A stretch of DNA of 64,000 nucleotides from Tillus elongatus. Its lineage: Eukaryota; Arthropoda; Insecta; Coleoptera; Cleridae. The notes under the pieces are model-generated. The model saw only the letters and a program-made list of their open reading frames with translations. It made no database searches and had not been told where the DNA came from. Location of the stretch: assembly GCA_964006375.1 (NCBI GenBank), contig OZ023262.1, forward strand, positions 198,114,778 through 198,178,777. The letters run 5' to 3'. This document shows, one piece after another, positions 29,456-41,454 of this stretch. Position 1 is the first letter of the stretch; each line of letters starts with the position of its first letter. The position numbers and the translations under genes are program-made.

Positions 29456-29469
29456 GAAAACTGTATTGT

Positions 29470-29857
29470 GTGTGTGTGCGTGTCTGTTTTGTTTCTTTAA
29501 CGTCGGCCTATTTCCGCGACTATGGCCAATCACCGACGCCAGAGAGCAGTTTCACCTCACTATCCTGGAAATTTTGCCGAACCCCTGCCTTTCTGTAAGG
29601 AGGGTAGGGATCTTTAACGTGCCCAACATCGCATGGACACGGGACCGACGGCGCATGGACACGGGACCGACGGCTTTACGCCCCCTCCGAAGGGCGGAAC
29701 GTGCATACATTCAACTTGTTCAAATACAATGCCAGAACGTCGGTTGATGTTAATTTTACAGTTTTTACTGAAAAAGTGAAAGGGGTACCCTGGGATCGAA
29801 CCCAGTACCCTTCAGTTCAGAGGCACACGTTCTTACCCCTGAACCACCGAGGTTCCT
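29470..29857 (-). mobile_element. tRNA-derived SINE, complete copy with 14-bp target duplication
   Basis: Read on the minus strand, the head starts aggaacctcggtggttcagg (A-box-like tggttcagggg) and continues to a B box (gggttcgatccc) about 55 bp later, as in tRNA-derived pol III promoters. The body ends gcggaaataggccgacgtta and a short tail rich in AC. The copy is flanked by GAAAACTGTATTGT at 29456-29469 and at 29858-29871, a 14-bp target duplication expected from LINE-mediated retroposition. Four related copies are found in the same intron. Confidence 0.88.
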
Positions 29858-29871
29858 GAAAACTGTATTGT

Positions 29872-30344
29872 AATGAATTGGGTTCTCCAAACTGTCTATT
29901 ATCAGTGCTCATCACAGGTTCCAATCTTCATTCATTGCATTTATTTGTTTGACACACAAAGATAAATTAAAAGTAAAGCAGGAAGGGCGACTGTTGCCCA
30001 ATTTAAATCTATTTTTCCGAGCGGTTAGAAAATTTAACCAGGAAATATATGGCATAAATCAATGAATTTGCCGTTGTGCTGTAAAAGACAGTTTATTTTG
30101 TTTTCCGTGTGTATTTCTTAGTGGTGCCCTTGGCGATGATGCTTGGACAATAACAGGTATTCGTGAATTGTCGACAGTTGCTTGACAAGATAAAATAACA
30201 TGAAATTTTCATTTTAAGAAATAGTCATGTGTAAGTAATTTAAGCTTTATTTATTGTTATATAATTATCTTCTGTTCCTACCTCCTACAATGTTTTAAGT
30301 GTCCTGTAATTGGTCCTTTTTTTTACTGTTAGACAAAAATCATT
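29872..30344. other. Intron sequence; 58 bp shared with 40030-40090
   Basis: The block 'ttgggttctc...gtatcagtgctcatcacaggtt' near 29878-29935 recurs near 40030-40080, where it follows a hammerhead-like motif. It may therefore be a PLE-derived fragment. The rest is unassigned. Confidence 0.4.
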
Positions 30345-30664
30345 TTTTTCTTTTTCTTTAACGTCTATTTCCACGACTATGGCCAATCACAGACGCCATG
30401 GAGCAGTTTCAACTCACTATCCTGGAAAATTTGCGAAACCCCTGCCTTTATGTGAGGAGGGTAGGGATCTTTACCGTGTCACCCAACATCGCATGGACGA
30501 AGGGTGGAACATGCAGACATTCAACTTGCTCAAATACAACGCCACAACCTCTGTTGATGTTAATGTTACAGTATGTACTGAAAAAGTGAAAGGAGAACCC
30601 TCGGATAGAACCCGGTACCATTCGGTTCAGAGGCACATGTTCTTAGCACTGAAACACAGAGGCT
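30345..30664 (-). mobile_element. tRNA-derived SINE, copy 2
   Basis: Same order as the complete copy on the minus strand: head agcctctgtgtttcagtgct, degenerate B box gggttctatcc, body with cctccttacaaaaa-type sequence (plus: gtgaggagggtagggatctttaccg) and end gaaatagacgttaaag. More substituted than copy 1; flanking duplication not clear. Confidence 0.75.
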
Positions 30665-31049
30665 TTAACAAAATTTATTATCATCATTATTATGCCTACA
30701 TATAAATCATATGATTATTGTATGTAAAATTTTAAATAAAGAAAATGCAATGGCCACACTAAGCCGTAGAAGGCTTGAAATTTTTCGACACCAATCTCAC
30801 TACTTCTTACTTTTAATGTAAGGCATTTGACCTTGAAACATAAAAAAATTGCTTTTTTTTTTTACTTTCATATACAGTGCAACCCTCCAAGTCAGATACC
30901 GACGAATGGCCACTGACTGTCAAACTATTTTGGAAGAAGCCTTTTAAATTGTGTTATAATACAGCACAAGTCTAAGACTTATTGTATAAATATAATGCCT
31001 AATTTTATTTATATATTTTTTTTTTAGTAATAATCAATAAAATAATATA

Positions 31050-31051
<2 letters not shown>
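30665..31051. other. Intron sequence without recognised feature
   Basis: AT-rich, no ORF or repeat recognised, ends at a TA array. Confidence 0.3.

Positions 31052-31119
<68 letters not shown>
31052..31119. repeat. (TA)n microsatellite, left border of foldback
   Basis: About 68 bp of TA directly before the left arm of the 31120-32127 foldback. Confidence 0.96.
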
Positions 31120-31121
<2 letters not shown>

Positions 31122-32124
31122 GTGGCCCATTTAAGATGGAAATACCCCTGTAACTTTTGTATTTATAATTCAATTTTGATGAACAAACAATTAAAAGATG
31201 ACGAAAATCTCTATGCAGGCTGGCAAAATTGCTCTCTATGTCAACTGGTCACTTGGTCACCTGACCAAGGCCTCCATTTTTTCTATGTGAAAAAAAAGGT
31301 TGCCACTGCATTCGGCATCCTTCAAAATAGATATATACCAAATTTCATCAAAAAAGAACAATTATTAACCATTTCAGGAAGTTTATTTGTGTGACCCTTC
31401 TTATAGGTAACTTTTATATTTATAGCACGATTACTTTTATCGAGATCTCAAAAGATAGCAAATGGAGGCTATAGATCCTGTGAATATTGTTTCCTCTGTC
31501 ATCCAATCACGGCCTACTAAAACTATTCTGATGTCAAAAATTATAAAAAAGATTTAGGGTTCTTTCAGGGACAAAATACATAAGGTACTGGATTCGTCAT
31601 TCTTCAAAACTGTTACCTACCAAATTTCATGAAAAAAGCTCTATTATTACGAACTATGAAAGTCAACATCTCTAGAGTTGAAGAAAAAAAGTTTATAAAT
31701 GCTGTGATATGTGAAAATAGTTTTAGTAGGCTGTGATCGAATGGCATAGGAAACAATTTTCACATGATCTATATACTTCTCCATTTTCCATGTTTTGAAA
31801 TCTCGATAAAAAGAACCGCGTTATAAATATGAAGGTTAGAGGGTGTTACCATATAAGAATGGTGATACAAATAAACTACTCTGAAATGGTTAACAATTCG
31901 TCTTTTTGGATGAAATTTTGTATATATCTATTTCGAGGCAAGCCATTACTTTCTTACTAAATGGCCCTAACCCCTTTTCACATTTTTCGACAAAGAAAAA
32001 CTGCATTAGTAGGCCTTGGTCAGATGACAGAGAACAATTTTCACAGCATGTATAAAATTTTTCATCTTATGTCTTTTAATCTTTTGTTCATCAAAATCGA
32101 ATTATAAATGCAAAAGTTACAGGG

Positions 32125-32127
<3 letters not shown>
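31120..32127. repeat. Foldback element between two TA arrays
   Basis: The ends are inverted copies: 'acccctgtaacttttgtatttataattcaattttgatgaacaaa' at 31145-31188 against 'tttgttcatcaaaatcgaattataaatgcaaaagttacaggggt' at 32083-32127. Further inner pairs link 'gtgaatattgtttcctctgtcatccaatcacggcctactaaaac' with 31705-31765. The centre is near 31640. No ORF. It is bracketed by (TA)n on both sides. Confidence 0.85.

Positions 32128-32203
<76 letters not shown>
32128..32203. repeat. (TA)n microsatellite, right border of foldback
   Basis: About 76 bp of TA directly after the right arm of the foldback. Confidence 0.97.
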
Positions 32204-32207
<4 letters not shown>

Positions 32208-33615
32208 TACATATACTGGCTATCCCACATAGACCGCACATTAGAAATATATCACCTGTTGATGGCAGCTGAATTCAGAAAATTGGTGCACCAACATATT
32301 TATGGATGCTCTACCGATCTAAAATAACAGTGTATTCTGTCACTTCTGCTTATACCGGATGTCCGCATCAACTTTGTTATTTTTAATGGAACATGCTATA
32401 TATTTTTGCATTTTCCAATTCTATGCAAAATTCTAGACTGGTTTTGTATAGAGTTAGGTATATCAAAAGGTCATAGTTTTCGAGTTATTGACAAATTTTC
32501 AAAAATTTTGACATGTAGAGGTTAATTTTAAAGCATCATACCTATCACATAATATTGGAGTTTGAACATTTTCATACGGTTTCATAGTATGGCAGTTTAT
32601 CAAGACGTCCATGCCTAATTCAAAAAATATATACAAAATGTTCACAAATAGGCTGTAATTTTTCATACATTTAAACTAGAATAAGTCAAGAGTTTTAAAC
32701 AGACCAGCCTGTATAGTGTTGTTTAGATCGATGCATAATCAACTTTCCTATAAAATGTTTAGGAAGTTTCCTATACCTGATGTTAACTGTTTTGATGATA
32801 TTTGACATTTAAATGTGAATAATTATCACTTGCGCTGTTTTTTGGGTCTTGGAACACAAAATACGAGTACAACCAAAACAAACAAAATTCATGCTGCAAC
32901 AAAATAAAAATTCATCATACTGAAGCAAAATAATCATGAAAACGCCCTCGTGCGAATTTTCCAAAAAATTATAGTCAACAATATCGTCATCAGAATATTT
33001 TCCAGCGCTTATAAGGTCAAGGGGCAAATATCATTCCACTTGTGCTGTTATTTGGCTCGAGTGGGCCTCCTTGCACGCCCATCATGATGAAAGGAACTAT
33101 GCATATTTTTAAACTCATTTAACCTTTACCTACCCACAAACCCACAAATATTTACGCCCCCGACTGAACTAATACTGTGAAATTTAAGTTCATTGTGTCG
33201 GGAACGTCACAAGACAACATGCACCCTTGGCTGAGTAGCATGACATCTTTTGACGTTTTCAGCACTGGAAAGGTTAAAGGAACAAAAAATACACAATAGG
33301 TGGATTGAATTTTAATGACAAGAAAATGATAAAAATTTATGTCGCTTTTATTATAAATAATGCTCCTAAGCCTTACTTAATTCTTGTTAATATGTTGATG
33401 TTCTAATTAATAAAATGGGTTGAATGTAGTGTTTATTAATATTAGTTTTGTTTGTGTCATATGTCAAAAGCAAAATATTCTGGTATGAGACTTTTTTAGG
33501 TGTACATTGTTTTAAATTAGGTACTTTAAAAAAAAAAATTTACGACCCATAAACTTATTTTCTTCAGTAAATAATTTTTTGAAATGTGCTTTCTAGCATT
33601 GTCTCCTAATTTGTT
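32204..33615. other. Intron sequence without recognised feature
   Basis: About 1.4 kb, AT-rich. The short minus-strand frame at 33027-32809 has no recognisable motif. No repeats or terminal structures identified. Confidence 0.3.
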
Positions 33616-33619
33616 TCAA

Positions 33620-33798
33620 ATTGCGATTATGACAAATCCCCGATGACAGGGAGCAGTTTCTTTACCTCACCATTTTGTAAATTTTGCCGACCCTTCTCTT
33701 ATGTAAGAAGCATAGTGATATTTAATGTACCTAACATTAATAGCCATACACTGGATCGATGACTTTACATTGCCTCCAAAGTGCGGCACGTGAGGAGG
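33620..33798 (-). mobile_element. tRNA-derived SINE, body fragment
   Basis: Matches the body of the SINE on the minus strand (plus-strand landmarks: gatgacagggagcagtttc, tacctcaccatt, ttttgccgaccctt, ttatgtaagaag), strongly diverged and without the tRNA-like head. Confidence 0.6.
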
Positions 33799-33954
33799 TT
33801 TTTACATTCCTGGAAGCATTTTGTGTCAACGCTGTACAAAATTCAAAAAGCTGAATGGTGCTTCGGAGCACATACAAATATGTGTGCACTCTTGTCCTAT
33901 CAATCTTGAAGATTACCAATAAAACTTACATTGGAAACATGTGTTTTGTTTATT

Positions 33955-34312
33955 GGCAACCTTAGTGGTCCAGGTGTAAAAACATGTGGCTTTAGACCCA
34001 AGATTCCCGAATTTAATTCCCAGCAGAAACGTTAAAATTATTTTTCAGTATGTACTGTAAATTAACACCAACCAAGGTTGTAGCATTGTGTTTGAGCACA
34101 TTGAATGTCTACATGTTCCATCCTTTGGAGAGGGCGTTAATCTGCCAGTCCCTTGTACTATGCAATATTCGACATGTTAAAAGATCCCTACCCTCCTTAC
34201 AAAAAGGAAGGTATTGAGCAAAAATTGGTGGGATATGGAGGTGGGACTGCTCCCTGACGTCAGTGATTGGAAATAGTCGTGGAAATAAACCGACATAAAA
34301 AAAAAGAGAGAA
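33955..34312 (+). mobile_element. tRNA-derived SINE, plus-strand degenerate copy
   Basis: Head gcaaccttagtggtccaggt, degenerate B box near 34010-34022 (cgaatttaattcccag), body with 'aaaagatccctaccctccttac' and 'gcagtgattggaaatagtcg'-like sequence, then an A-rich tail at 34296-34312. Opposite orientation to the other copies. Confidence 0.7.
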
Positions 34313-34519
34313 AACATGTTTTTTCAGTTATACGAAATTATACAGTTTGTAAATGTCATTGCATAGACCTCCACTGTAGTGTATAAAACTATTTTGAAGT
34401 TCTTTGGCAAAAAAATATATTTTTGCCTTAATGTGTAGAGCGTTCTTATACTATATTATCAACTGAACACAAAAGTAAATGTTCTTTTCTAAAAATGTAA
34501 TTTCATATTAAAAAGTTTT
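34313..34519. other. Intron spacer
   Basis: About 200 bp without recognised content. Confidence 0.3.
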
Positions 34520-34875
34520 CTACGAAGCCGTAGAGGGGCCACGACAATTTTTTTCTATAATTGCCACTTTAAACTGGCAATTAGTGCTAATTGCGACTTT
34601 AAACTGGCAATTATCTATAATTGCCAGTTTAAACTGACAATTAGTCTAATTGCCAGTTTAAACTGGCAATTAGCGCTAATTGCGACTTTAAACTGACAAT
34701 TATGAGATGCAAAAAATGGATGTTGTATATCAACTGCTTGAAATAAAAACCAGATGTGATAGTGTGTTTATATTATGGTTTGAGTTTGACAGTTGTGTTT
34801 TAAGGTTAAGTAAACGATTGTGATACCTTGATTAATTTTTCAAGTAGGTAAATTATTTGAGTAATGAATAGATAA
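34520..34875 (+). repeat. Palindrome-array element, tandem unit 1
   Basis: Begins ctacgaagccgtagaggggc, then an array of five ~26-bp palindromes (34556-34703) spaced about 30 bp, then ~170 bp of simple sequence ending agtaatgaatagataa. One palindrome at 34647-34672 is perfect: TAATTGCCAGTTT followed by its exact reverse complement. Others vary, e.g. TAATTGCGACTTT on one side. Unit 2 follows directly. Confidence 0.9.
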
Positions 34876-35234
34876 CTACGAAGCCGTAGAGGGGCCACGA
34901 CAAAATTTTTCTATAATTGCCACTTTAAACTAGCAATTAGTGCTAATTGCCAGTTTAAACTGGCAATTATAGATAATTACCAGTTTAAACTGACAATTAG
35001 TCTAATTGCCAGTTTAAACTGGCAATTAGCGCTAATTGCGACTTTAAACTGACAATTATGAGATGGAAAAAATGGATGTTCTATATCAACTGCTTGAAGT
35101 AAAAACCAGATGTGATAGTGTGTTTTATATTGTGGTTTGAGTTTGACAGTTTTGTTTTAAGGTTAAGTAAACGATTGTGATTTACGTTGATTAATTTTTC
35201 AAGTAGGTAAATTATTTGAGTAATGAATAGATAA
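34876..35234 (+). repeat. Palindrome-array element, tandem unit 2
   Basis: Near copy of unit 1 with the same order: ctacgaagccgtagaggggc, five palindromes at 34912-35060, then the same tail. The next four bases (35235-35238, ctac) repeat the unit start. The second array has its own substitutions, so the duplication is not brand new. Confidence 0.9.
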
Positions 35235-35238
35235 CTAC

Positions 35239-35740
35239 CTTCTTAATTTTTATTAATTCAGGAGTAGGAACCTTTTGTTTGTTTTTACTTGCTGTGTTAA
35301 ATAGCTATTAAAATGGATGGCAGAAGAAATCACGGTTTTAGTTAGTTCACCATAATGGGTTCTTATTCTATTCGTATATATAATAATAAGGTAGGTTAAG
35401 TAATGATAAAGTTAAAAGATAAGGCTAATTGTATTTTGAAAGAATTGCTTGCGTGTTTTTTTTTTAGATATATGGCTTGTAAAAGCAGTAGAAACTTGGG
35501 ATGTAAAGCAACCGGGATAAGATGCCAGCTGGTCCGGGAAGGTGCCAGCTGATGTTCATCTAGATAATCAGCTTCAATTAATAATAGCTCACTACAACCA
35601 CCCAAGGGAAGAGTATAAGACCAAAGCACTGGAGTTTAAGAGACAATTAAAGGAAGTTTGTGTTCGGGAGAAAAAACATCAATGAACTATTGGTATGAGG
35701 TTAGAAATGAAAAAAATTTCAATTAGTGATGCAGTAGTCG
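35239..35740. other. Intron sequence without recognised feature
   Basis: About 500 bp; the minus-strand frame 35629-35396 shows no known motif. Confidence 0.3.
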
Positions 35741-35748
35741 GCCAACAC

Positions 35749-36162
35749 CAGAGCTGGGCAGTAGTTAACTACAAAATGAAATAAACTACTAATTTAGCTA
35801 CTTTCCATGAGAAAATAAATATAGTTAACCTACTTTAAAAAAAAGTAATGAATTAGCAATTTTAATTACATGTAAGTACTGTAACTTCTAAAAGTTTTAA
35901 CTATTCCTTTTTAAAAAGTAATTTTATTAATTTTACAATATTTTAATTAACGAAGTATTGAGATAAAGTTATTAAATTGCATGTTGAGACATGCTATTGG
36001 CAATTTGGCTTGTCAAACATCGCCTCATCACTGTCAGTGGTGTAATGGTGTGTAAACTATTGCAGTGATGAGTTATACTGTTACTTTGTAAAATATGCTT
36101 TTCTTTATCGGTAACTGAAGTTTATAGTTAACTACTTTTTGTAAGTAGTTTACCAGCCTCTG
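35749..36162. mobile_element. Short non-autonomous hAT-like element
   Basis: Left end cagagctgggcagtagttaacta and right end ...gtagtttaccagcctctg form imperfect terminal inverted repeats beginning CAGAG. Immediate flanks are gccaacac (35741-35748) and gctgatac (36163-36170), a possible degraded 8-bp duplication (5 of 8 identical). The interior has repeated 'agttaactac'-like words and no ORF. Confidence 0.5.
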
Positions 36163-36479
36163 GCTGATACTGGCTAAAGTATCAATATGCTGTACTTTAT
36201 ACATACAGTATGGAGAAAAATCTATAAAAATATATTTAACACTATCACTATGTAACCGAAATTATGCAATTATGTTTGCTCTGCCAACATTGGCACCTGA
36301 TTTCCACTTTTTACTGATAAGCAACATGTTCGTAAATATCAATACAAGATCTGTCAATACTTGCTGGTTAAGTATAGTATATACAGTACAGTATCATAAA
36401 GTGAAGCATCAATACAACATATTGAGCATCACAGAAAAAAATATTTTTAGCAACAAAATAGCAATAGGTTCATGATAAT

Positions 36480-36633
36480 TTAAAAATTCAACATGGCACA
36501 TTCTTTCCACTATATAGGTTATTATACTAGTAGCCAAATTTGATGCCTGATTTCTTAAAAAAAGATACATATTTGCTAAAACATTTTAATGAAAATCCAC
36601 TACCATAATGCACTTGCTGCGTCCAGACTTTTG
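36480..36633 (+). mobile_element. MITE fragment (GACGCAGCAAGTGCG family)
   Basis: Contains interior landmarks (ctatataggttattatactagtagccaaatt) and the right terminus gaaaatccactaccataatgcacttgctgcgtccag. The left terminus is missing. Confidence 0.6.
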
Positions 36634-37400
36634 GATATTTTCTTTTAGCCTTATTTCTCACTTAGCATCCTTATTTATTCCAAGTCCTTTTCTTAGAGGT
36701 TAAAACCACAACATTTTTGTTGTGGTTTATGCATACAGGAGTACTTCTAAGCATATATCTGATTATAACGAAAAAAAATTCAGGTACTGTGGCCATAAAT
36801 AATGGAAATCGTGCAGTGATGTTTGTAAATCATGAATTTATTACAAATTTTACAGGTTCGAAATGTACTTTTATTGGTGGTACTTTTAAGGTGCAGTACC
36901 TAGGCGACCACGTTTTACTCAAATAGTAATTATATTTGCTACTTTCATATACCACTTATGTTCCAAATATAAAGATATATGCAACTAATTAATTCTGAAA
37001 TTTAACTGTTGTTTCAGGCTTTTCCAGTTATCCACATTTTCATGAAGAGAAGGACAAAGGCTCTGTATCATGCCGTATTTTAATACCTGCTATAAACGTT
37101 CCCAGTTTTTGTAAATGTAAATTTCGTGACAGATTTTGAGATGGCTCTGATTGAGTCATTGCTAGCTTCACACCCTTAAGCATCATTACATGGTTGTTTT
37201 TTCCGACTATTGCCAGGTATTCGCCTACCTTTCTACATAACACTATACTGTTACAAATTAGTTTGCTGCAACATTGTCAGTATCAATACTACCACCAAGA
37301 TAATAACACACAAACATAATTGAAGGAAATAAACATTTTTATGACAATTCATGAAAGGCAAAGCCTATGTGTCTAAGACATCTGGAACTTGACTGTTTTG
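36634..37400. other. Intron sequence, weak coding-like fragment
   Basis: The plus frame at 36717-36926 includes GNRAVMFVNHEFIT and FIGGTFKV, which faintly resembles the start of a MULE-type transposase domain (R..F...L......DGTF), but one weak block is not enough to call it. The remainder is unassigned. Confidence 0.2.
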
Positions 37401-37419
37401 CCACAAGATGGGTGTTTAC

Positions 37420-38195
37420 TCGCTTCTTGAATAGTTGCAAAATTATATGTCTACTGGAAGAGCATTCCAATGTTTAGATGCTCTAGGAAAGAATGAAGAT
37501 TTTTAATGAAGTGTTCACAGGTGGGTAATTTGAGACTAAAAGCGTGTGCTTTTTGACTAAAACGGGTTTGCAGATTAGAGGTCTCAAGAAAAGGTACTAA
37601 CGAAACAATTTCTAAGGACGAAGGGCGATAGTAATAGCGAAAGAAGAGGCAGCGATGTCCAACCTTTCTCCTGGGGTCAAGAGTAGTGAGATTGACTGTG
37701 ATAGATAAATCTCCTATAAGGCGAACAGATCGTTTCTAAATAGAATCTAGGAAGGACAAGGTTGTCTTTGGAGCAGTACCCCAGACATAACAATTTTCCA
37801 ACTTTGAACGTTTATGTGCTTTCTACAGCAACAAAAGCTGCAGTGATAAAAAGAAACTTTTAGTCCGAAGCAGAAACTCAAGATTTTTTGCTGGTGTTTT
37901 AGCAATATTGGAAAGACGTCAGTGCCAGCAAAGATCCTCTGCAACAGTTATGCCCAAGGTAAAGATTGTGGATTTTTTGGGCAGTATTTTGCCCGCCACT
38001 TGCAGGTCACTCTTCCTAGAAAAGAGGCAATTCTGCGTTTTTGAGGCATTAAACATAACCAAATTTGCAGATCTCCAGCTGATAATTTTAGACAGGTCAT
38101 CATTGAGGGAGTTGGTTACTTCAACTCTCAATAATAAGCAGCTAGAAGCACTAAGTGAGTGGTTAGACACGAAGCAACGTGCCGCCACCTAGTTG
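37420..38195 (-). pseudogene. LINE reverse transcriptase C-terminal fragment
   Basis: On the minus strand: VTNSLNDDLSKIISWRSANL and FNASKTQNCLFSRK (38130-38010) match the RT segment after the catalytic box in Jockey/CR1-like LINEs. Further down, LTTLDPRRKVGHRCLFFRYY (about 37700-37620) matches the C-terminal 'l..RR.v..l.lfYRy..g' block. Several frameshifts separate the blocks. The catalytic part is missing or lies beyond 38195, where the similarity ends. Confidence 0.7.
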
Positions 38196-38330
38196 CGGAA
38201 CCAAGTAGTATGTTGTCACGCCAGCTCCAAATAACACAAAGTGTTAAAAAAATAGAGACTGTATACAACCAACTAACAATTTAGTAAATTGTCAGCCCTA
38301 GCCCATTTCTACCCTAATATAGGGACAGAA

Positions 38331-38665
38331 TATGTAAGGCTAGATGTATTCTCGCCACAATTAGAACCATAGACCGGTTTCGCTCTAGTTAGAGCTCTTC
38401 AGTACGGCATACGAATTGTAGCGAAAATACACCTATAAAGTAAAACGGCTATGGTAGCCAGCCTTCCAACACTAAGTTAGTAGTAAGACAAGAAGCAACG
38501 TGCCGCCACTTAGTGTTGGAAGGCTGGCTACCATAGCCGTTTTACTTTATAGGTGTATTTTCGCTACAATTAGTATGCCGTACTGAAGAGCTCTAATTAA
38601 AGCGAAACCGGTCTACGGTTCTAATTGTGGCAAGAATACATCTAGCCTTACTTAGTTAGAAGCAG
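38331..38665. repeat. Inverted repeat with ~150 bp arms and ~25 bp loop
   Basis: Arm 1 (about 38331-38483, gtaaggctagatgtattctc ... ccagccttccaacactaa) pairs with arm 2 (about 38509-38660) with few mismatches. The loop contains gaagcaacgtgccgccact, which also stands to the left at 38170-38190. That suggests formation by template switching or an inverted duplication at this site. Confidence 0.85.
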
Positions 38666-39327
<662 letters not shown>

Positions 39328-39374
39328 CCTACATATAAACACTACATTTGATTGCCTTATAGATCTGATAAAGA

Positions 39375-39690
39375 CTATTATCTTAAAGATAAATAAAGAT
39401 TGTAATCTTAAATATGTTGGGCAGACTAAAAGAACCATTGAGACCAGATTCAGGGAACATCTGGCGCAGCTGTGATACGGTAGTGTAGACAAGTCATCCG
39501 CGGCACAACATATTTGAGATAATACCACCACATAAATAAAGAAAATCTGAAACTTATCAAAAATGTTAGACAACCAACGAAGCTAGATGCGTACGAGAGT
39601 ATTTATATTTCTAAGGCAACAAAAAACAAAAGTTCCTTAAACCGAGGGCCGCCACTTATTTATAGCCCTTTGTTTGCATTCTGTCTTTGA
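39375..39690 (+). pseudogene. PLE GIY-YIG endonuclease fragment between TA arrays
   Basis: [20 protein letters not shown] at 39400-39470 is the core of a PLE GIY-YIG domain. Downstream, frameshifted pieces give [22 protein letters not shown] and a PL(F)IALC-like end near 39665, in the order of PLE C-termini. The copy starts after one (TA)n array and stops at the next (39701). Confidence 0.75.
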
Positions 39691-39697
39691 TATAGAA

Positions 39698-39700
<3 letters not shown>

Positions 39701-39793
<93 letters not shown>
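39701..39793. repeat. (TA)n microsatellite
   Basis: About 93 bp of TA right of the PLE nuclease fragment. Confidence 0.98.
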
Positions 39794-39795
<2 letters not shown>

Positions 39796-40100
39796 GAAAC
39801 TTGGCCAGTAAAGTTACGACAGTTCAAAAACCTCGTCCGGCAATTAAAGTACAATACACAGAAAATTTGCCTGCAATTTCGTTTCCCTCTCAGTGTCGGT
39901 CTACCTATAAGACTCGGCATTAATGGTGATGTTTAGTTGCACGTAGTTTAGAATTTTTCGTCGTCTGATGACGCTAACTTTGTTACTGAAACGATCGTCA
40001 GGTCTTTAAAAAGATATGTTGTGGTGATTTGGGTTCTCAAAATGTACGTATCAGTGCTCATCACAGGTTCCAATCTTCACTTAGTGAATTATGCCTACCA
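39794..40100 (+). mobile_element. Probable PLE 3' region
   Basis: Contains a hammerhead-like core (39965-39999) and the block 'tttgggttctc...tcagtgctcatcacaggttcc' shared with 29878-29935. It follows a PLE nuclease fragment and a TA array. No coding content. Confidence 0.45.
39951..40014 (+). ncRNA. Hammerhead ribozyme motif with intact core
   Basis: CTGATGA at 39965-39971, stem II containing taac-ttt-gtta (39975-39985), GAAAC at 39988-39992, stem III formed by ac-gatc-gt (39991-39998) and the cleavage C at 39999. All invariant core bases of a hammerhead are present. Stem I is imperfect near the core; ttttt at 39954-39958 could pair with aaaaa at 40008-40012. Fold and activity not computed. 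Confidence 0.55.
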
Positions 40101-40809
40101 GGTCCACGGAACTGAGTCTTTATCGAAAGATCTGATGATGACACTTAATCGCCGGGATTCGAACATCTTGTGAATTCTCAATATCAATTGACAAACAGTT
40201 CATAAATAACATAAGTAACTTCTCAACTCTCGATAAGAGTAAATCAGCAAGTTAGCAGGTTTACTTTATAATTATGATAATTCTTTTTCTACATTAAAAA
40301 GAGGAATGTTGCCTTTAATTATATAATAAAATCGCTTATTTACAAGGTGTCTCCACTAAACCGAAGTTTTTACTGAGCAGATTTTCAATAATAATATAAA
40401 CTAGAAACTAAATAAATATTTAGGTTTTACCACGAAAGCAACCATAATTTATAATAGTATGTCCCAATAGTTTCCAAAATTGCAATTTATTGCGAAATTG
40501 CAGTAGTCACATCATATCATCTGTGTCATCATACTTATCACCATATACTATTCGTATTTAAAATAATTAAATAAAAAAATTGCTTTTCAACTTTGTTAGT
40601 TTACAAATGAAAATGGTTTTTTAAAATGCACCAATAACCTTTATCTATGGCACAAACTCTCGACCTGGTGCGTGAAAAGCTGCCAGAGTGTTTGCTGTGC
40701 AGTTAGAAGCTTAGAACAGTTATTAAACGACAGTGGAAGTGGACGTTCAAACAGTTTTAAAGGCACAATTTTGCGTTCGAGTACCGAATAGTTATTCAAG
40801 TCGATTATG
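40101..40809. other. Intron sequence without recognised feature
   Basis: AT-rich; no coding or repeat signal recognised. Confidence 0.3.
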
Positions 40810-41152
40810 ATTTTTTTTTGTACTTCAGCGTCGGTTTATCCGCGACTATGGCCAATCACTGACACCAGCGAGCAGTTTCACCTCACTATCCTGAAAATTT
40901 CCTGCCTTTCTGTAAAGAGGGTAGGGATCTTTAACGTGTCGAACATCGCATGGACACAGGACTTCTTCTTCTTCGAAGGGCTAAACGTGCACATGAACGA
41001 TATTCAACTTGCTCAAATACAATGCCACAACCTCAGTGGATATTAATGTTTCATTATGTGCGAAAAAAGGGAAAGTGGAACCGTAGCTGGAAATCGAACC
41101 CAGTGCCCTTTAGTTTAGAGGTACACGTTCTTACCCCTGCACCACTGAGGCT
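40810..41152 (-). mobile_element. tRNA-derived SINE, copy 5
   Basis: Minus-strand head agcctcagtggtgcaggggt with B box gggttcgatttcc near 41095, body with gggatcttta...cctccttacag-type order, and end gcggataaaccgacgctga followed by an A-run on the minus strand (40809-40817). Close in structure to the 29470-29857 copy. Confidence 0.8.
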
Positions 41153-41454
41153 GTGTGTCGTTCATTAAACGCTCCCATTACATAGCATCAGCATAATAAG
41201 AAATATGCTATGCTGATTCTATTTTGTATCATCTTCTATTCACCAGGCGCCATCAGTTGAGTTTTATCGCCCATCTGTTGACTGTGGCTTTCTTCTGTGC
41301 CTAATACTTATGCTGTGGTTTATCTATGAAGTAAGGTTAGTAAGTTACACTGAACATAGAACTTTTATTTATCTATGGTGAGTTAGCAATATCATCACTT
41401 TTGGTTGCATATTCGCGGATACCACTCGGTAGTGCATATACCTAAATAAATAAA
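41153..41454. other. Intron spacer
   Basis: About 300 bp without recognised content. Confidence 0.3.

Noticed and set aside
29780..29857. A tRNA gene on the minus strand
   Set aside because: The A/B-box part is the head of a repeated ~390-bp SINE with target duplication; no full cloverleaf is apparent and related copies share the whole body.
34556..35060. CRISPR-like array of regularly spaced repeats
   Set aside because: Units are palindromes with almost no spacers between them, the copies vary, and the context is an animal intron with no cas genes.
36717..36926. MULE transposase fragment
   Set aside because: Only one short block (GGTFKV with an upstream Arg) is suggestive; not enough to call.
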